A stretch of DNA of 64,000 bases from assembly GCA_907165135.1 (NCBI GenBank), contig OU015566.1, positions 5,192,157 to 5,256,156 on the forward strand, read 5' to 3'. The notes beneath the pieces are model-generated. The model was not told where the DNA came from, ran no database searches, and worked only from the letters and a program-made list of their open reading frames with translations. A program made the position numbers and the translations under genes. Positions 54,701 to 64,000 of the stretch are shown here, piece after piece. This stretch comes from Oikopleura dioica (Eukaryota; Chordata; Appendicularia; Copelata; Oikopleuridae). How positions within the stretch are numbered: position 1 is the stretch's first letter; each line of letters begins with the position of its first letter.

Positions 54701-57700
54701 AAACATGTATGGAACGATGGAGGGCTTATCTTGCTTATGTCGATTTTCTTTGGATTACTGATAATTCTTGTGTGAAATACGCTCAATCCTTTAAGACAAG
54801 TAATTTAAAAATTCAAAGATGGTTTACGGAGCTTCAGGGCTTTTCATTTCGAATTGAACAAAGAAAAACTCATCAGATGAAAATAAGTGATTGCCTTAGT
54901 CGTAATACATTAAATTGTTCAATCAATCAAATAAGGTTCACCCCTGAATCATTTGTAGAATTCCAAAAATCTGACCGAGTACTATCACAAGTTAGACGTT
55001 TTGTTAGTATTGATAGATGGCCAAAAAACCCACCAAGTGAGCTTTACCCATTCTTTTTACGTAGACCTGACCTTGAAATCCTTGAGACCGGGGAACTAGC
55101 TATAAACTCTCCAGCCCATCAAAAAAGATTTTGCGTCCCCGAGGCATTGACAGAAACAATTTGCAGCGAATATCATGATCACTCTCATTTTGGAATCGAT
55201 ATTACAGCCGAAAAAATTTCTAGAAAGTATTTTTGGCCGGGATTAAAAAATACAGTCGCGAGCTTTATCAAATCATGTCACAAATGTCAAATTTCAAAAC
55301 CAAATCTACAACCAAATAAACCCCCTTTAGGTAAATCTGAAACACCAAGCGGCCCATTTGAAATTTTGTACTTCGATTTGATCGGCCCACTTCAAGAAAC
55401 TGATTTTGGTCATAAATATGTAATGGTGGTTATTGACGGTTTCAGCAAGAAAGTTTATGCGGAGCCCTTGTCTTCTAAAAAATCGGATCATTTACTGCAG
55501 AAATTCCGTAGCGTATTATTTAGAAATCCTAAATTTCCAAAATATATGGTTTTAGATAACGCGAAGGAACACGTTTTGATTGAAAAATTTTTGAAAGAAA
55601 ATAAAATTGGTGTGCATTATATTCCCCCGCGTCATCCCCAATCTAACGGGCAAGTTGAAAACGTCAATCGAACCATAAAAGCCAGGCTCAGGGCTCGTTC
55701 AAACTGGGTGAATTGGGATATTTTTCTGTTTGAAATTGTTCATGAAATAAACAGTAGTTTACATACAGTGCTCGGAACAACCCCATTTTGTGTAGAAACT
55801 GGTGTAAAAATCAGTCATCATTTCCAAGACCCTTATTGGCGAACATACGGAGATAAAATCGACGTTGACTTTGAGAAAATTCGTGCGAAAATTGAACAAG
55901 AAAAGCAAAAAAGAATGATCAAATTTGATAATCCCCGTTTCAAAGAATATGATTTAGGCGATAAAGTTCTTATAAAAAATTTCCGCGAAAAATTCCCTCC
56001 CTTTTTGGGTCCCTATGAAGTAACGTTTAAATCCCCGAGTGGTCTATGGTACACTGTTAAAAATGATAAGGACGAATTTAGGCGACATGCAGAGCATATA
56101 AAAAGCTATTCTGAGCGAAATTCAATTTTAGAGACGAATAATGATGTTGTAAAATACCCGAAGACTGTGACAAAACCACAAGAAAATGATCTCGAGCTTT
56201 TTGAAATTTTTTCTGAAAACTGTCTTTTTTCGAGGGATTCCCTCGGTCGGTTTGATGAAGATTTCTCTACAGAAATAGAATCGGAAAAAGCGCATGAACC
56301 TTTATCCTCTGAAATGTCAGATCAGTCATTACAATCGGAACCTTATCGGGAGCGGTCTAGTTCTTCTTTAGAACCAGAAAATGTTTCATCCTCTTCGACT
56401 CTTTTGATAGAAATGCCATTACCGAAAATTTATCGTAATCAAGAACCTGATTTGAATCAAGTAGGAAATGGATCAGATATTGTGCTTGATTCCGAGAAAT
56501 CAAGTTCTGATTCTGAGCTTTCTGTTAATTTGACATCGTATGATAAATTGCCCGAAATTGATCCGCTAGTTGCTCTAAAACGAAGAAGGGAAAGATCTGA
56601 TGATTCCGTTGTCGAGCGTAAAATTGCTAAATTTACAGTGGAAAATAATTTGGAAAACATGTCAATTTTAATTAAAATGGAAAATCATGATCTTGACTTT
56701 TTTGAACATCTAAATGATAAATGGAAAAATACAGACGACATAGAGGAGACTTATGTTGAAAATGGTATATTTATCAAACTAAACGAATTAACAAGAGACT
56801 CACTTTTATTTATTCTTTTTAAAATGAATCAGGACTTTGATCTTGAGGAATCAAGGGCGAAACTTCAGATAAAAGTGAAGGAAACTATTCGTAGAGAATA
56901 TCCAAATTGGCGTAAATCGAGAAACGGACAACTTCTTTTTTTTGCGGTCTTTAGAGTGCAAAAAGAGCGAACGTTGTACGAACTAACTGTCCCCGAGCTA
57001 AAGACTGTTTGCGCTTTTTATGATTTACCCTGTAAGTTTAAAAACTGCTCCAAGACAATCTTACAGGCATCTATCGAAACAGAATTGCTGAAAAAATTTC
57101 CAAATCATCCGATGCGTAAAAATGTTCTTGTTTTTCTTCCTGACTTTGAAACTGAAATATGAAAAAGAAAGGCGAAAAAGATGCTCGTTTGCGACCCATG
57201 GAAGGTCACAGTGATATCCTTAGGGAACAACGCCTCAAGCAATACAAAAAATTTATTTCACGGCCAAATATTTACGTCAATTTGGTTCTACGTTGGTTTA
57301 AATTTGTCTTGTCAACTTGGTATTACCAAATTGATCCGACATTTTTCCGAAAATCATTTCACGATATTCTTCTCAAAATGAAAAGATGGTCAGTTTTCAC
57401 GAGCCAGATTGACCCAAAATTGTCTTATCATCATGTCATCTCTTTACGATTTCTACTTTTATCATTGGAATGCTCATATGCTCTCATCATAATCAACGGG
57501 TCGGAAACTAATTAAGGGTTTATTCAGTCTAGGATTAATGTGTATGTACGCATACTTTGGAAAAAATCTTAATTCGTTTCTGACTATTCTAGTGCGATCT
57601 GACGTCCATTCATCAAAAATATGCAATTCGCAAAACCGCATGTTTAATCTATTTATTGATATTTCTTATCATTGCTTTGCGATTTTAAAAGTTCGATTAT

Positions 57701-59493
57701 TGACAGTTCATACGATTCAACTTCTACAACAAGATAGCCGTCAACACCTTCTTCAACAACAACTACTCCAACGAGCCGATAAACCGTCGTATCATCTCGG
57801 TGCCGTGGGGTCGGACAAACTCTCTGTCAGTGCGTCCGCTTGTCGCAAACTAGCTCATCCGTAAGAGAAGATACGGTGCGAACCGCGACAGTAACTTCCC
57901 CCGGGTATGTTCCTTGGAATTTGCTTCTTCTATGATTTCAATTTTGATAAATTTATTTTATAAAATCCTGACCAAATTTTATTCAATTTATTTGTTAAAT
58001 TTTGTACATATTCTTTTACTTTTCTCATCCCTTTTTTTATATATTTCAATCTTAATTAACAGTCACTTCTACGGTCACATAGTGAGAAGTTTTAGTGGCT
58101 GTTATTATTTTCTGCTTTTTATTATGAAAAAAATTAATTTGCGTTTTATCTCGTCACGCGCGGCGCCGGCTCCAGAATCCTTCGAAAATAACTTGCTTGG
58201 CAAGTTCGACCAGCTTATCATCCGAAAAGAAATCGATCCGAAAGGATTTCCCGCTAGAAAAACCGTCAGAGAAAGCCACGGGCTCTCTTCCTTGTTTTCA
58301 AAAGAAAAATTGTTTTTCAAAAACAATCGCTTGTTCAAAAACACTGATTGAATCTCGCTGCTATTTAACCCCGCGTCGCGCCTTTTTCCGGCATTCAAAT
58401 CACAAATAAAACCACGCAAATTTCAAATTTGATTCTCGTTATTTTCGCTTGGCATTCTAGAGTAAAAGATTAGAGAGCAAAATTCCTGCAGGACAGCCGC
58501 TTCCGTATCACAGTATATCAGTCGACGGAAAATGCAATCAAAGTTTAACATATCTGAAAAGGAAACGACTCAGAAATTTGTAAGATTTAGTTTTTTTTAA
58601 TTAAGAGACTCGTCAAAGATTTAAAAATCTCCTGGAAAGAAACAATGGTCAACTGGATGCTATTTCTTATGTCAAAAATCACAAATTCTACTTTGCAGAC
58701 TTAGAAGAAAGAGTTCACTGGAAAAAACGGGTAGGCTTCATTTCCCCAAGAGCTTCATTTCCCCAGAGCTTCATCTCCCCAAGAGCTTCATTTCCCCAGC
58801 CTGAGCAGATGAAGCTCTTGGGGAGATGAAGCTCTGGGGAAATGAAGCTTTTAATTGCGTGGGCGACTTGTACATAGTGGTCAATGGCTGAGCAGGGCTG
58901 CGCAACAAAACTTATTTTTTCATTAAGTTTGAAAGTCTAAAATGTATGTGTTTCATAAAAGAAAAAAGTATTTCTTCGCCATCATAATAACGTTTTCCTT
59001 CTTTATCAAACGTCGTTCCTAAATTATTATCCCAAAATAATCGAGCTTAATGATTATGACATTGGTTCTATCTTTTATTTTTTTTCTAAAATAACGATAA
59101 ATAATGAAATATAAAAAGTAAACGGTAATATGCGAAGCTATTACCGGTAACTATTCAGTGTCTAGCAGACTTATTCAATAAAAACAGTTTTGATTAAATA
59201 TTTTTGATGCTCGAGAAAAGATATTTCTTGATTTTATTCTATAATTGCAACGAATACGTGTTACATACGAAAAGGCTTAATATTTCTCAAAATTTTCTTG
59301 AATTTTTTTTCTGAAATATTAAAAAAGTCGAGTAAGAGCTTCATTAGCCCAAGAGCTTCATCTCCCCAAGAGCTTCATCTGCCCAGGCTGGGGAAACGAA
59401 GCTCTTGGGGAAATGAAGCTCTGGGGAAATGAAGCTCTTGGGGAGATGAAGCCTACCCGGAAAAAACGGCTAAGTTCTAGCGATTTAAAATGA
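48715..59493 (+). CDS. LPCAT-type lysophospholipid acyltransferase, split by insertions
   Basis: Exon 1 (48715-48837) is acidic and ends EWTWYRRLQ. Exon 2 encodes a membrane segment (FFIACFTLIPFRAI). The catalytic exon (about 49170-49543) has EAPIIVLAPHSLMQDSIF, the H-x4-D acyltransferase motif, then IMFPEGAVTNGKSLLQFKPG, the E-G-x-x-T/S block of the LPCAT1/2/4 group. Later exons have VPVQPVAVSFEGW and, from 50218, EDIHLRLQEFAKL. That last exon is cut at 50302 by a Ty3/gypsy element. Removing the element and a duplicated CA lets the frame continue at 58513 through RFKNLLERNNGQLD to a stop at 59493, if a palindromic MITE (58729-59458) is also removed. The enzyme would re-acylate lysophosphatidylcholine at ER membranes. 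The gene may be inactive on this haplotype. Confidence 0.75.
50303..51600 (+). repeat. 5' LTR
   Basis: 1,298 bp, TG...CA boundaries, matching 57212-58510 throughout. Short frames inside it are duplicated in the 3' LTR and look non-coding. Confidence 0.93.
51600..52709 (+). CDS. gag: Ty3/gypsy Gag
   Basis: 369 residues. The start codon uses the last A of the 5' LTR plus TG of the adjoining TGG, so it overlaps the presumed primer-binding site. The N-terminal two thirds is helical and charged, as in capsid. Near the C-terminus are two CCHC zinc knuckles, C-GF-C-NTDT-H-FRSH-C and C-HF-C-QKKG-H-MKTA-C, which bind nucleic acid. Pol begins 80 nt after the stop, so expression of pol needs re-initiation or recoding. 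Confidence 0.9.
   Translation: MVTPTPEEVLYKSHALFSVSPNQMIRLGMRNFEFNLINSTIKDKLQRAKWIFDKSLAENKPENKEDLEAQFSRLSSSFVYNSCEPEFLREYGEDLYGFESAEEKLSFLTSVFGDESPEEKILRNKEKMENLARKSENNEKFEIFLSRVKTVAEKITQKPDAREYIIDAQFRKSLTPELQNFLRDQCMLEKTPEEISKFLDKRKRNETVPKIAQIEIDAKLGSFFQSTSDLISKSTMSFEDQIAQLKTEQKKSEEAAEKRACALHDQIEKLTATIAKLEVDRRNDQSLTRQNNQQRNFQSRNLGAPNSDRQRPRRFCGFCNTDTHFRSHCPFITCHFCQKKGHMKTACPDNPDRIYRAARVEGEETSKNE
51601..51611 (+). promoter_or_regulatory. Probable primer-binding site
   Basis: TGGTGACTCCA directly after the 5' LTR. TGG complements a tRNA CCA end; I cannot name the tRNA. It overlaps the first gag codons. Confidence 0.55.
52790..57162 (+). CDS. pol: Ty3/gypsy Pol with extended C-terminal tail
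   Basis: Order: aspartic protease (LVDSGSQLNLL), reverse transcriptase (LCIDYRKLNSF, LPMGLKNAP, YLDDLVVHS), RNase H (ETDASNHSLGG), HHCC zinc finger (HFGIDITAEK ... CHKCQ) and integrase (DLIGPL, VLDNAKEH, NGQVENVNR giving D, D, E). That order is typical of Ty3/gypsy. The frame changes at a run of five T (53889-53893) inside RT; one more T keeps it open, so error or mutation is likely. After integrase a tail of about 350 residues follows: an acidic Ser-rich segment, a basic KRRRERSDD patch and a short SAP-like helix pair near the end (LTVPELKTVCAFYDLPCKF). No chromodomain or envelope gene is seen. Confidence 0.9.
57212..58510 (+). repeat. 3' LTR
   Basis: 1,299 bp, identical to the 5' LTR except one extra A near 57250. 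Confidence 0.93.
58729..59458. mobile_element. Palindromic MITE built of GAGCTTCATTTCCCCA repeats
   Basis: 730 bp with ends GGGTAGGCTTCATTTCCCC and its complement, flanked by GGAAAAAAC on both sides (58720-58728, 59459-59467; the match extends to 11 bp depending on alignment). Each arm of about 70 bp repeats AGAGCTTCAT(T/C)TCCCCA four times. Extra inverted copies occur inside at 58801-58850 and 59335-59395. Removing it joins VHWKKR to LSSSDLK and a stop in frame. The junction offers a GT at the left end but no obvious AG at the right. Confidence 0.8.
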
Positions 59494-59639
59494 CAATAAA
59501 AAAACAGAGGTGTTGTTTCTTCTGAGTGGCACGAAAGTCAATCGCCTTTTATTCCTTGTCTAAATCTGTATATCATAAACAGTATATGTAAATTAAATCC
59601 ATTTTAATTTTCCTTCGCATAAACTTTTTAATATGATTC

Positions 59640-60958
59640 TTATTCAGCAGTCTTGATAATTTCTTCAGAATTTGTTAATTTTTTCACAGCAGTTTTCGCC
59701 TTTTGGACTGCGTTTTCGAATTTTTTCTTCAAAATGACTTGTTTATTTCGCTCAATTCCTTTCAAATAGCTCTCAGGCATATGAGAGGCAAAGGCGAAAT
59801 CGTTGACGTCGAAAATGGGATAGTCAGTTTCGTCAGCATCATTTCCAGAATTTCTTTTTAGAGCTCAATCTTCTTGATTCAAATTTATCTTAACGGCGAT
59901 TTTCGCTCATCCCTTCCTAAACCAATACAACAACGGTGGAGAATCGACGATGATATCGCTGTCAAGTCGAATACGAAGTTGTTTTTTGACTCTAGGAAGG
60001 AGAACAGAGATAATTTCCGAAAGTCAAAGAACCTCTGTTTGAATAAATTTTGAAGAGCCTGATTTCCAATTTTCGGCGCGCCAACAGAAACAACTCGAAA
60101 GTTAAGGGTCTCTTTTTCATATTTAGGTGCCAGGGACATTCCCATCAGTGAAGCGATAGCGCCACCAAGCGAATGGCCAACAAATAAAATCTCATCGACT
60201 TGCTTTTCTGAGTCCGCAACTTTTAAAGTCCTATCGAGGAAGTTTTCGACTTTCGGTTTCAATGCCATGAAGCACTCGTAGAATCCGCTGTGAACTTGAG
60301 CGCCGGTTTCTTCGAAATCAACTTGATTCATCTTGAGATCTTGCCACACGTCTCCAAGCTCAGTCGTTCCGTTAATTGTCACAATTGCATATGATTTTCT
60401 CTGGAGAAGGGTTTTTATATGATGAGCTATCATAAATGATACATCCCTTAGCTTACATTTAAAGATCCCTGTCCTGGTCGCCATCTACAGACTTTTCTTT
60501 CGCATAAATAAGGAGAGCGTCGGAAGATGTTTCTTCATCGCGGAGAACTTCGAAGTCAAAAACTTCAATTCTATTCATCAGCTGGTCAAACTCGTTCTTA
60601 TTTTGGAGAGGAAAGATTGCTCAGAGAACTGACTTAGATTTTATTTTATTTTCCGATTCCTGTCTCGATTCTGGTCCCTTGAAATATTGCGGAATGGAGT
60701 TCCAATTTACTTTCCCATCATTTTTTGCCGAGTCGAAGATTTCCTTGATAACCTAGAAACATAGCGTTGTCTCAGCGTTCGGGTTAGATGTGCATCTTAC
60801 GGGATTGCAATGAGCGAGAAAAGCGAGTCGTGTAGAGAATTGAATCATGTAAATTTTGTCGATGGAGACATCTTGATAGTTCTTTTCAATCCATTCTGTT
60901 GCTTCTCGGTTGAAACACTGCGAAATTTTCCTCTTGATAAGCTCTGAACAACACATTT
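59640..60958 (-). CDS. Class-3 (alpha/beta-hydrolase) lipase
   Basis: Starts MCCSELIKRK at 60958; no signal peptide, so probably cytosolic. A helical N-terminal segment is followed by AIVTINGTTELGDVW, VHSGFYECF, then the nucleophile elbow VGHSLGGAIASL and VGAPKIGN. A short intron leads to LRIRLDSDIIVDSPP, which carries the likely catalytic Asp. The last exon has FASHMPESYLKGI with the likely catalytic His, and ends in a basic coiled tail (KAKTAVKKL). All three triad residues are therefore present. The last intron fits GA-AG (TTTAG|GAAGGG to AAAAG|AAAT). The exon around 60470 has a frame ambiguity. Substrate (acylglycerol or phospholipid) cannot be told from sequence. Confidence 0.85.
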
Positions 60959-61116
60959 TTAAATGAGCACTTATGAATTTCAATTTGCGCCAGAGACCGG
61001 AAATGCGACAATAAGTAAGATCTTTCACTATTAGTGAAAATTCTTAAAGAATACAAATCTTTAGTCAGCGGTTTAACAGTATTGAGAATTTATCATAGAA
61101 TTTTTTTTTTGCTTTA

Positions 61117-63218
61117 TGAAAAAAGTGTACTCAAAAGGTAATTTGCGAGGCGAGGACGCGCAGATTGCCCTGGAAGGAAACAAGGAAGAGAATCAAGAAA
61201 ATCAGAAGGAAACTCATGGAAGTTACAGGAAAAAGTCACGCAATTAGAAACCCTATTTTTCTCTGAGGAGACTGTTCTCAAAGATCGTCAAAAATCTTTT
61301 TCTCGCTTCAGAAGCGCGCAGTTCTTCACTTCAAGACTTCCGAAAAACAGTAAATCGTCGCTAACGTGCACCTTCATCGGCGTCGTAGCTGCTGCACGGA
61401 TCGCCCACGGCTTTTTCATCTCGATCACTGGCCCTGTACTTCCCAGTCTCGCCTACAACTGCGACGTTTCTGTAGGAGATGTATCGTCTGTTTTTTCGTG
61501 GAAAGGGCTTGGAAACGTCGGCGGAGCGATCGCTGGTGGAATCGTTTTTCCAAGGCTTCGATCAGGGAAAGTTTCTTTTTTAACTTTTTACCATAGTTAA
61601 AAAATCCAAGCTGTAAAGAAAATTGCGCGTAGGAAAGAGCAAATTGCTCACTATCGGCGGCAGTCTACTGTTAAACGGAATCTTTATTGCTCTCATGCCA
61701 TTCGTCACGGAACTCTGGCTACTCGGAACTGTGTCCTTTGCTACAACGCTTACGAGTTCTTATTTAAACACGGGCTTGGAGTCACTTTTGCTGAATATTT
61801 TCGGAGTAGGGGGATCCACTTGGGTCATTGCCATCTACCATGCGTTCTTCACCATCGGAGGCATTTCCGCACCCCTGCTCGTGCAAGTGTTCAAGTCCAG
61901 TGATCCTCTCAAGGTGTCCTTTCTCAGTCGCCAATATTTCTCATCCAGAATTTCCAGGAGTGCGTCTCCAGCGCCAATAATTTCACCGGCTACCAAAAAA
62001 ACTACACTTCGGGCATTCAACTCGATCACAGTAAGAAAAACATGAAATCACTTGTTTTCAATCTTTTATGAAGTCGACGCAGACATAATCCCACCATATA
62101 TAATCGTCGGCGCGATCGTCGTCGCCAGTGGAATATTCACCTGTGTCTGCGCCGTATGGAAACTCGTTGAAAAACTGACCACCGCCAAACATGATGAGGT
62201 TTGTTTCGCCATCTAATTTCGCACTCAAAAAAGTGAAGGTTGATTTGCGCGCTCAAGATCCTTGGCAAGACCTTCATCTTTTTTTTCTGTTCACGATGCT
62301 GATTCATGCTTGCTGTGCGAACGCCGATACTATCTTCCAGGCAAGTAAAGCTTGAATGCAACTACAACCAATAGAGGAGGCATGCACTGATTTCCTCACT
62401 TTAGTCGTTCATCTACTACTACGTACTTTGCTCAGAAACCTTCGACTGGGATCCCGTTCAAGCCAACCACATCAACATGATCTTCTGGGCTGCCTTTATT
62501 GTCGGGAGATTCAGCGGAAGCTACGCCGCTAGAAAGTTAAAACCAACTTTTTTGATCTTGATCTATTTCACGGGCTCCACCGTCGGGATCAGGCACGGCA
62601 AGAAAAATTTTATGATTTCGGCCAATTTTGCTTGATTTTTCATGCATGGAGAAGTATGATCCTGGGCGTAGACAGTTTTGCTGGTGGATCTTCAAAGGGC
62701 CCATTATTAAGCACAGCTACTGTCATCTACGGACTTTTTGTTTCCCAACTCTACGCGAGCTGCACCTGTCTCTGCAACAGCTTCACCAATATGGGCCTTT
62801 CATACGTCTTTATCAACAATCTGGGCTCCTCGATCGGCACTATGATCGCTCCAACAGTCACTGGTCAGTAATTTTGCAAGCTCAACACTCGCTCACTCCT
62901 CATTCACAGGAAAATACATCGAAGACTCGCCAATTTCATTCGCATGGGCATGTTTCGTCTTCTGCACTTGCGGTCTTTTTTTCGAAGCGCTCGTTCATCT
63001 CGAAGGATTTCGAATCATGCAAGGTACTTCCTATAGCAAAACTCTCAAGGAACGGTCGACTGCTTTTAAGTGAGCAATTGAAGCAAACTGAAATCTCGAC
63101 TTTCGAAAAGGCATTTTTCCGCTGCTCATTTCCAGTAGAAGGCTTCGGAAGAAGCGCCTCAAAACAACGCCAATCTGCCGAATCTGGAATCAAGGAAGAG
63201 CACAATTTATTCTCTTGA
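61117..63218 (+). CDS. MFSD4-like major facilitator transporter
   Basis: Likely multipass plasma-membrane transporter of the MFSD4/NaGLT1 group. A charged cytoplasmic N-terminus (MKKVYSKGNLRGED) is followed by hydrophobic exons: IAHGFFISITGPVLPSLAYN, KGLGNVGGAIAGGIVFPRLR, LLTIGGSLLLNGIFIALMPF, YLNTGLESLLLNIFGVGGS, IPPYIIVGAIVVASGIFTCV, FFLFTMLIHACC, MIFWAAFIVGRFSGSYAAR, FVSQLYASCTCLCNSFTNMG and FAWACFVFCTCGLFFEALVH. Together these give about 11-12 membrane spans. It ends with a hydrophilic tail (IKEEHNLFS). One intron uses a GC donor (TTCCAG|GCAAGT near 62340). The substrate is uncertain: rodent NaGLT1 carries glucose, but the family is broad. Confidence 0.85.
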
Positions 63219-63892
63219 AAAAGGATTAACTGAAAAATCATTACCTGAAATTTTTGCAAATCAAATTGAAATTTCGCGGTCAACTTTCAACTTTTTGTGA
63301 AATCTTTTATCGAGCTATAAGAGGGGACGCTAAGATTTTCCAAATTTCGGCTCGAATAGTTTGACCCGAGAAAACCATCTAAAAAGATCATTCTCGAAGT
63401 AGACGTGTGAAAATGCCCAGCCCAGTGATTTGACACGTGTCGCCTGGATAAATATTTCCGCTCAGCTGATTACTACTGGGCAAAAGGCCACGTTCGTGTT
63501 TTTGACTTTGGCCCGAAAAGAGGCAAGAAATTGCTAATTGTTGAAACCGTCGGCTGAGCGGGGTTCCATTTGGCTGCCAAGAGCGGAAATGAGAATGGAT
63601 TTGGCCACCACAAGGTGAAAGCAGGTGCTCCTCGCCGCGCGCTATTTAGACAGTGCTCGCCGCCAAAACGGAATTACTTTCCTTGCTAGCCGCAAATCTG
63701 AAAATATTCAGCACCGCTGAGCGCGCTTTTCGCGAAAAAGAGCAGCCCGTTCCAATCAGCTACCTGATTAGCTCACTTTTGAAAGCGCGGTTGCGAAAAG
63801 AAAGTTCCAGTTTTGTAAAAATATAGTTTTTATTCTGGGAAAATAGGTTGATTAGTAGAAAAGAGAGAGAGAGAGATCTTCTCGGAGTAGTT
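63219..63892. other. Spacer between MFSD4-like gene and right-edge gene
   Basis: No exon recognised. A minus-strand AATAAA near 63827 fits polyadenylation of the right-edge gene. A (GA)-rich run lies at 63861-63876. Confidence 0.5.
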
Positions 63893-64000
63893 TTACTTGT
63901 TGGAAAAGCTTCTTGGATGAGTGTTGGATTTCTTCCACGGAGTAGTGGCCGCTTTCTCGATTGTCGGATCAGCTGTGACTTTGTCCATCACCCAGCGGTG
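63893..64000 (-). CDS. 3' end of an unrecognised gene (partial)
   Basis: 36 codons, open to the window edge and ending in TAA at 63893. The tail is basic and hydrophilic (HRWVMDKVTADPTIEKAATT...). A polyadenylation signal follows about 60 nt downstream. Too short to assign; the 5' part lies outside the window. Confidence 0.55.
   Translation of the reverse strand, partial: HRWVMDKVTADPTIEKAATTPWKKSNTHPRSFSNK

Larger units (their letters stand above)
50303..58510 (+). mobile_element. Full-length Ty3/gypsy LTR retrotransposon
   Basis: 8.2 kb, LTR-gag-pol-LTR. The LTRs (50303-51600 and 57212-58510) begin TGATATCC and end CGTATCA and differ by one A in a homopolymer, so insertion is recent. No 4-5 bp target duplication is obvious; only CA is repeated at the junctions. 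Gag and pol are open apart from one homopolymer frameshift in RT. A purine-rich tract (AAAAAGAAAGGCGAAAAAG) at about 57162 lies 31 nt before the 3' LTR. The insertion is in the sense orientation within an LPCAT exon. Confidence 0.93.

Overview
The window looks like nuclear DNA of a small-genome tunicate, most likely a larvacean of the Oikopleura type. This is inference from three things: genes packed on both strands a few hundred bases apart; introns mostly 40-100 nt, several of which fit only with GA-AG or GC-AG splice sites; and clear chordate-type orthologues (axonemal dynein, STK36, acid ceramidase, CKS1, NAXD, LPCAT, MFSD4). Most genes are multi-exon and were assembled by hand from exon reading frames, so gene spans are firmer than individual splice sites.

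Layout. 1-1.7 kb: a 173-bp tandem repeat and a small RING-type gene. 1.8-5.6 kb: a Penelope-like retroelement (RT plus GIY-YIG) with hammerhead-type motifs in its pseudo-LTRs, carrying a TTAA-flanked MITE. 5.8-13.3 kb (-): a receptor tyrosine kinase whose ectodomain contains ankyrin-like repeats. 13.5-26.6 kb (-): an axonemal dynein heavy chain of the DNAH3/7/12 type with what look like mutually exclusive linker exons. 27.2-33.2 kb: three DNA-transposon-like elements nested inside each other, holding one unrecognised gene and a GC-rich island. 33.5-39.8 kb (+): CKS1, acid ceramidase (ASAH1) and NAD(P)HX dehydratase (NAXD). 41.0-43.1 kb: an unrecognised gene (+) and a secreted C-type lectin (-). 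43.5-48.3 kb (+): STK36 (Fused kinase). 48.7-59.5 kb (+): an LPCAT-type acyltransferase gene split by a full-length Ty3/gypsy retrotransposon with near-identical LTRs and by a palindromic MITE. 59.6-61.0 kb (-): a class-3 lipase. 61.1-63.2 kb (+): an MFSD4-like transporter. At the right edge (-): the 3' end of another gene.

The most striking pattern is a short inverted-repeat element with termini close to TTGGGCTCGGCAACCTG. It occurs at least seven times in 64 kb: twice in the kinase gene, once in dynein, twice in ASAH1, and at the 5' end and inside STK36. In three places it interrupts conserved coding sequence between 8-bp target-site duplications, and removing the element plus one duplicate restores the reading frame. 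In two of these the duplication itself supplies the splice sites (GA-AG and GC-AG). That is what an intron-generating transposon (introner) should look like.

Several conserved genes carry single-base frameshifts at homopolymers (dynein AAA4, STK36, NAXD, lectin, both retroelement reverse transcriptases). I read these mostly as uncorrected assembly errors rather than pseudogenes. Functionally the window mixes cilium genes (dynein, STK36), lipid metabolism (ceramidase, LPCAT, lipase), metabolite repair (NAXD), cell cycle (CKS1) and signalling (kinase). I see no pathway-level cluster.
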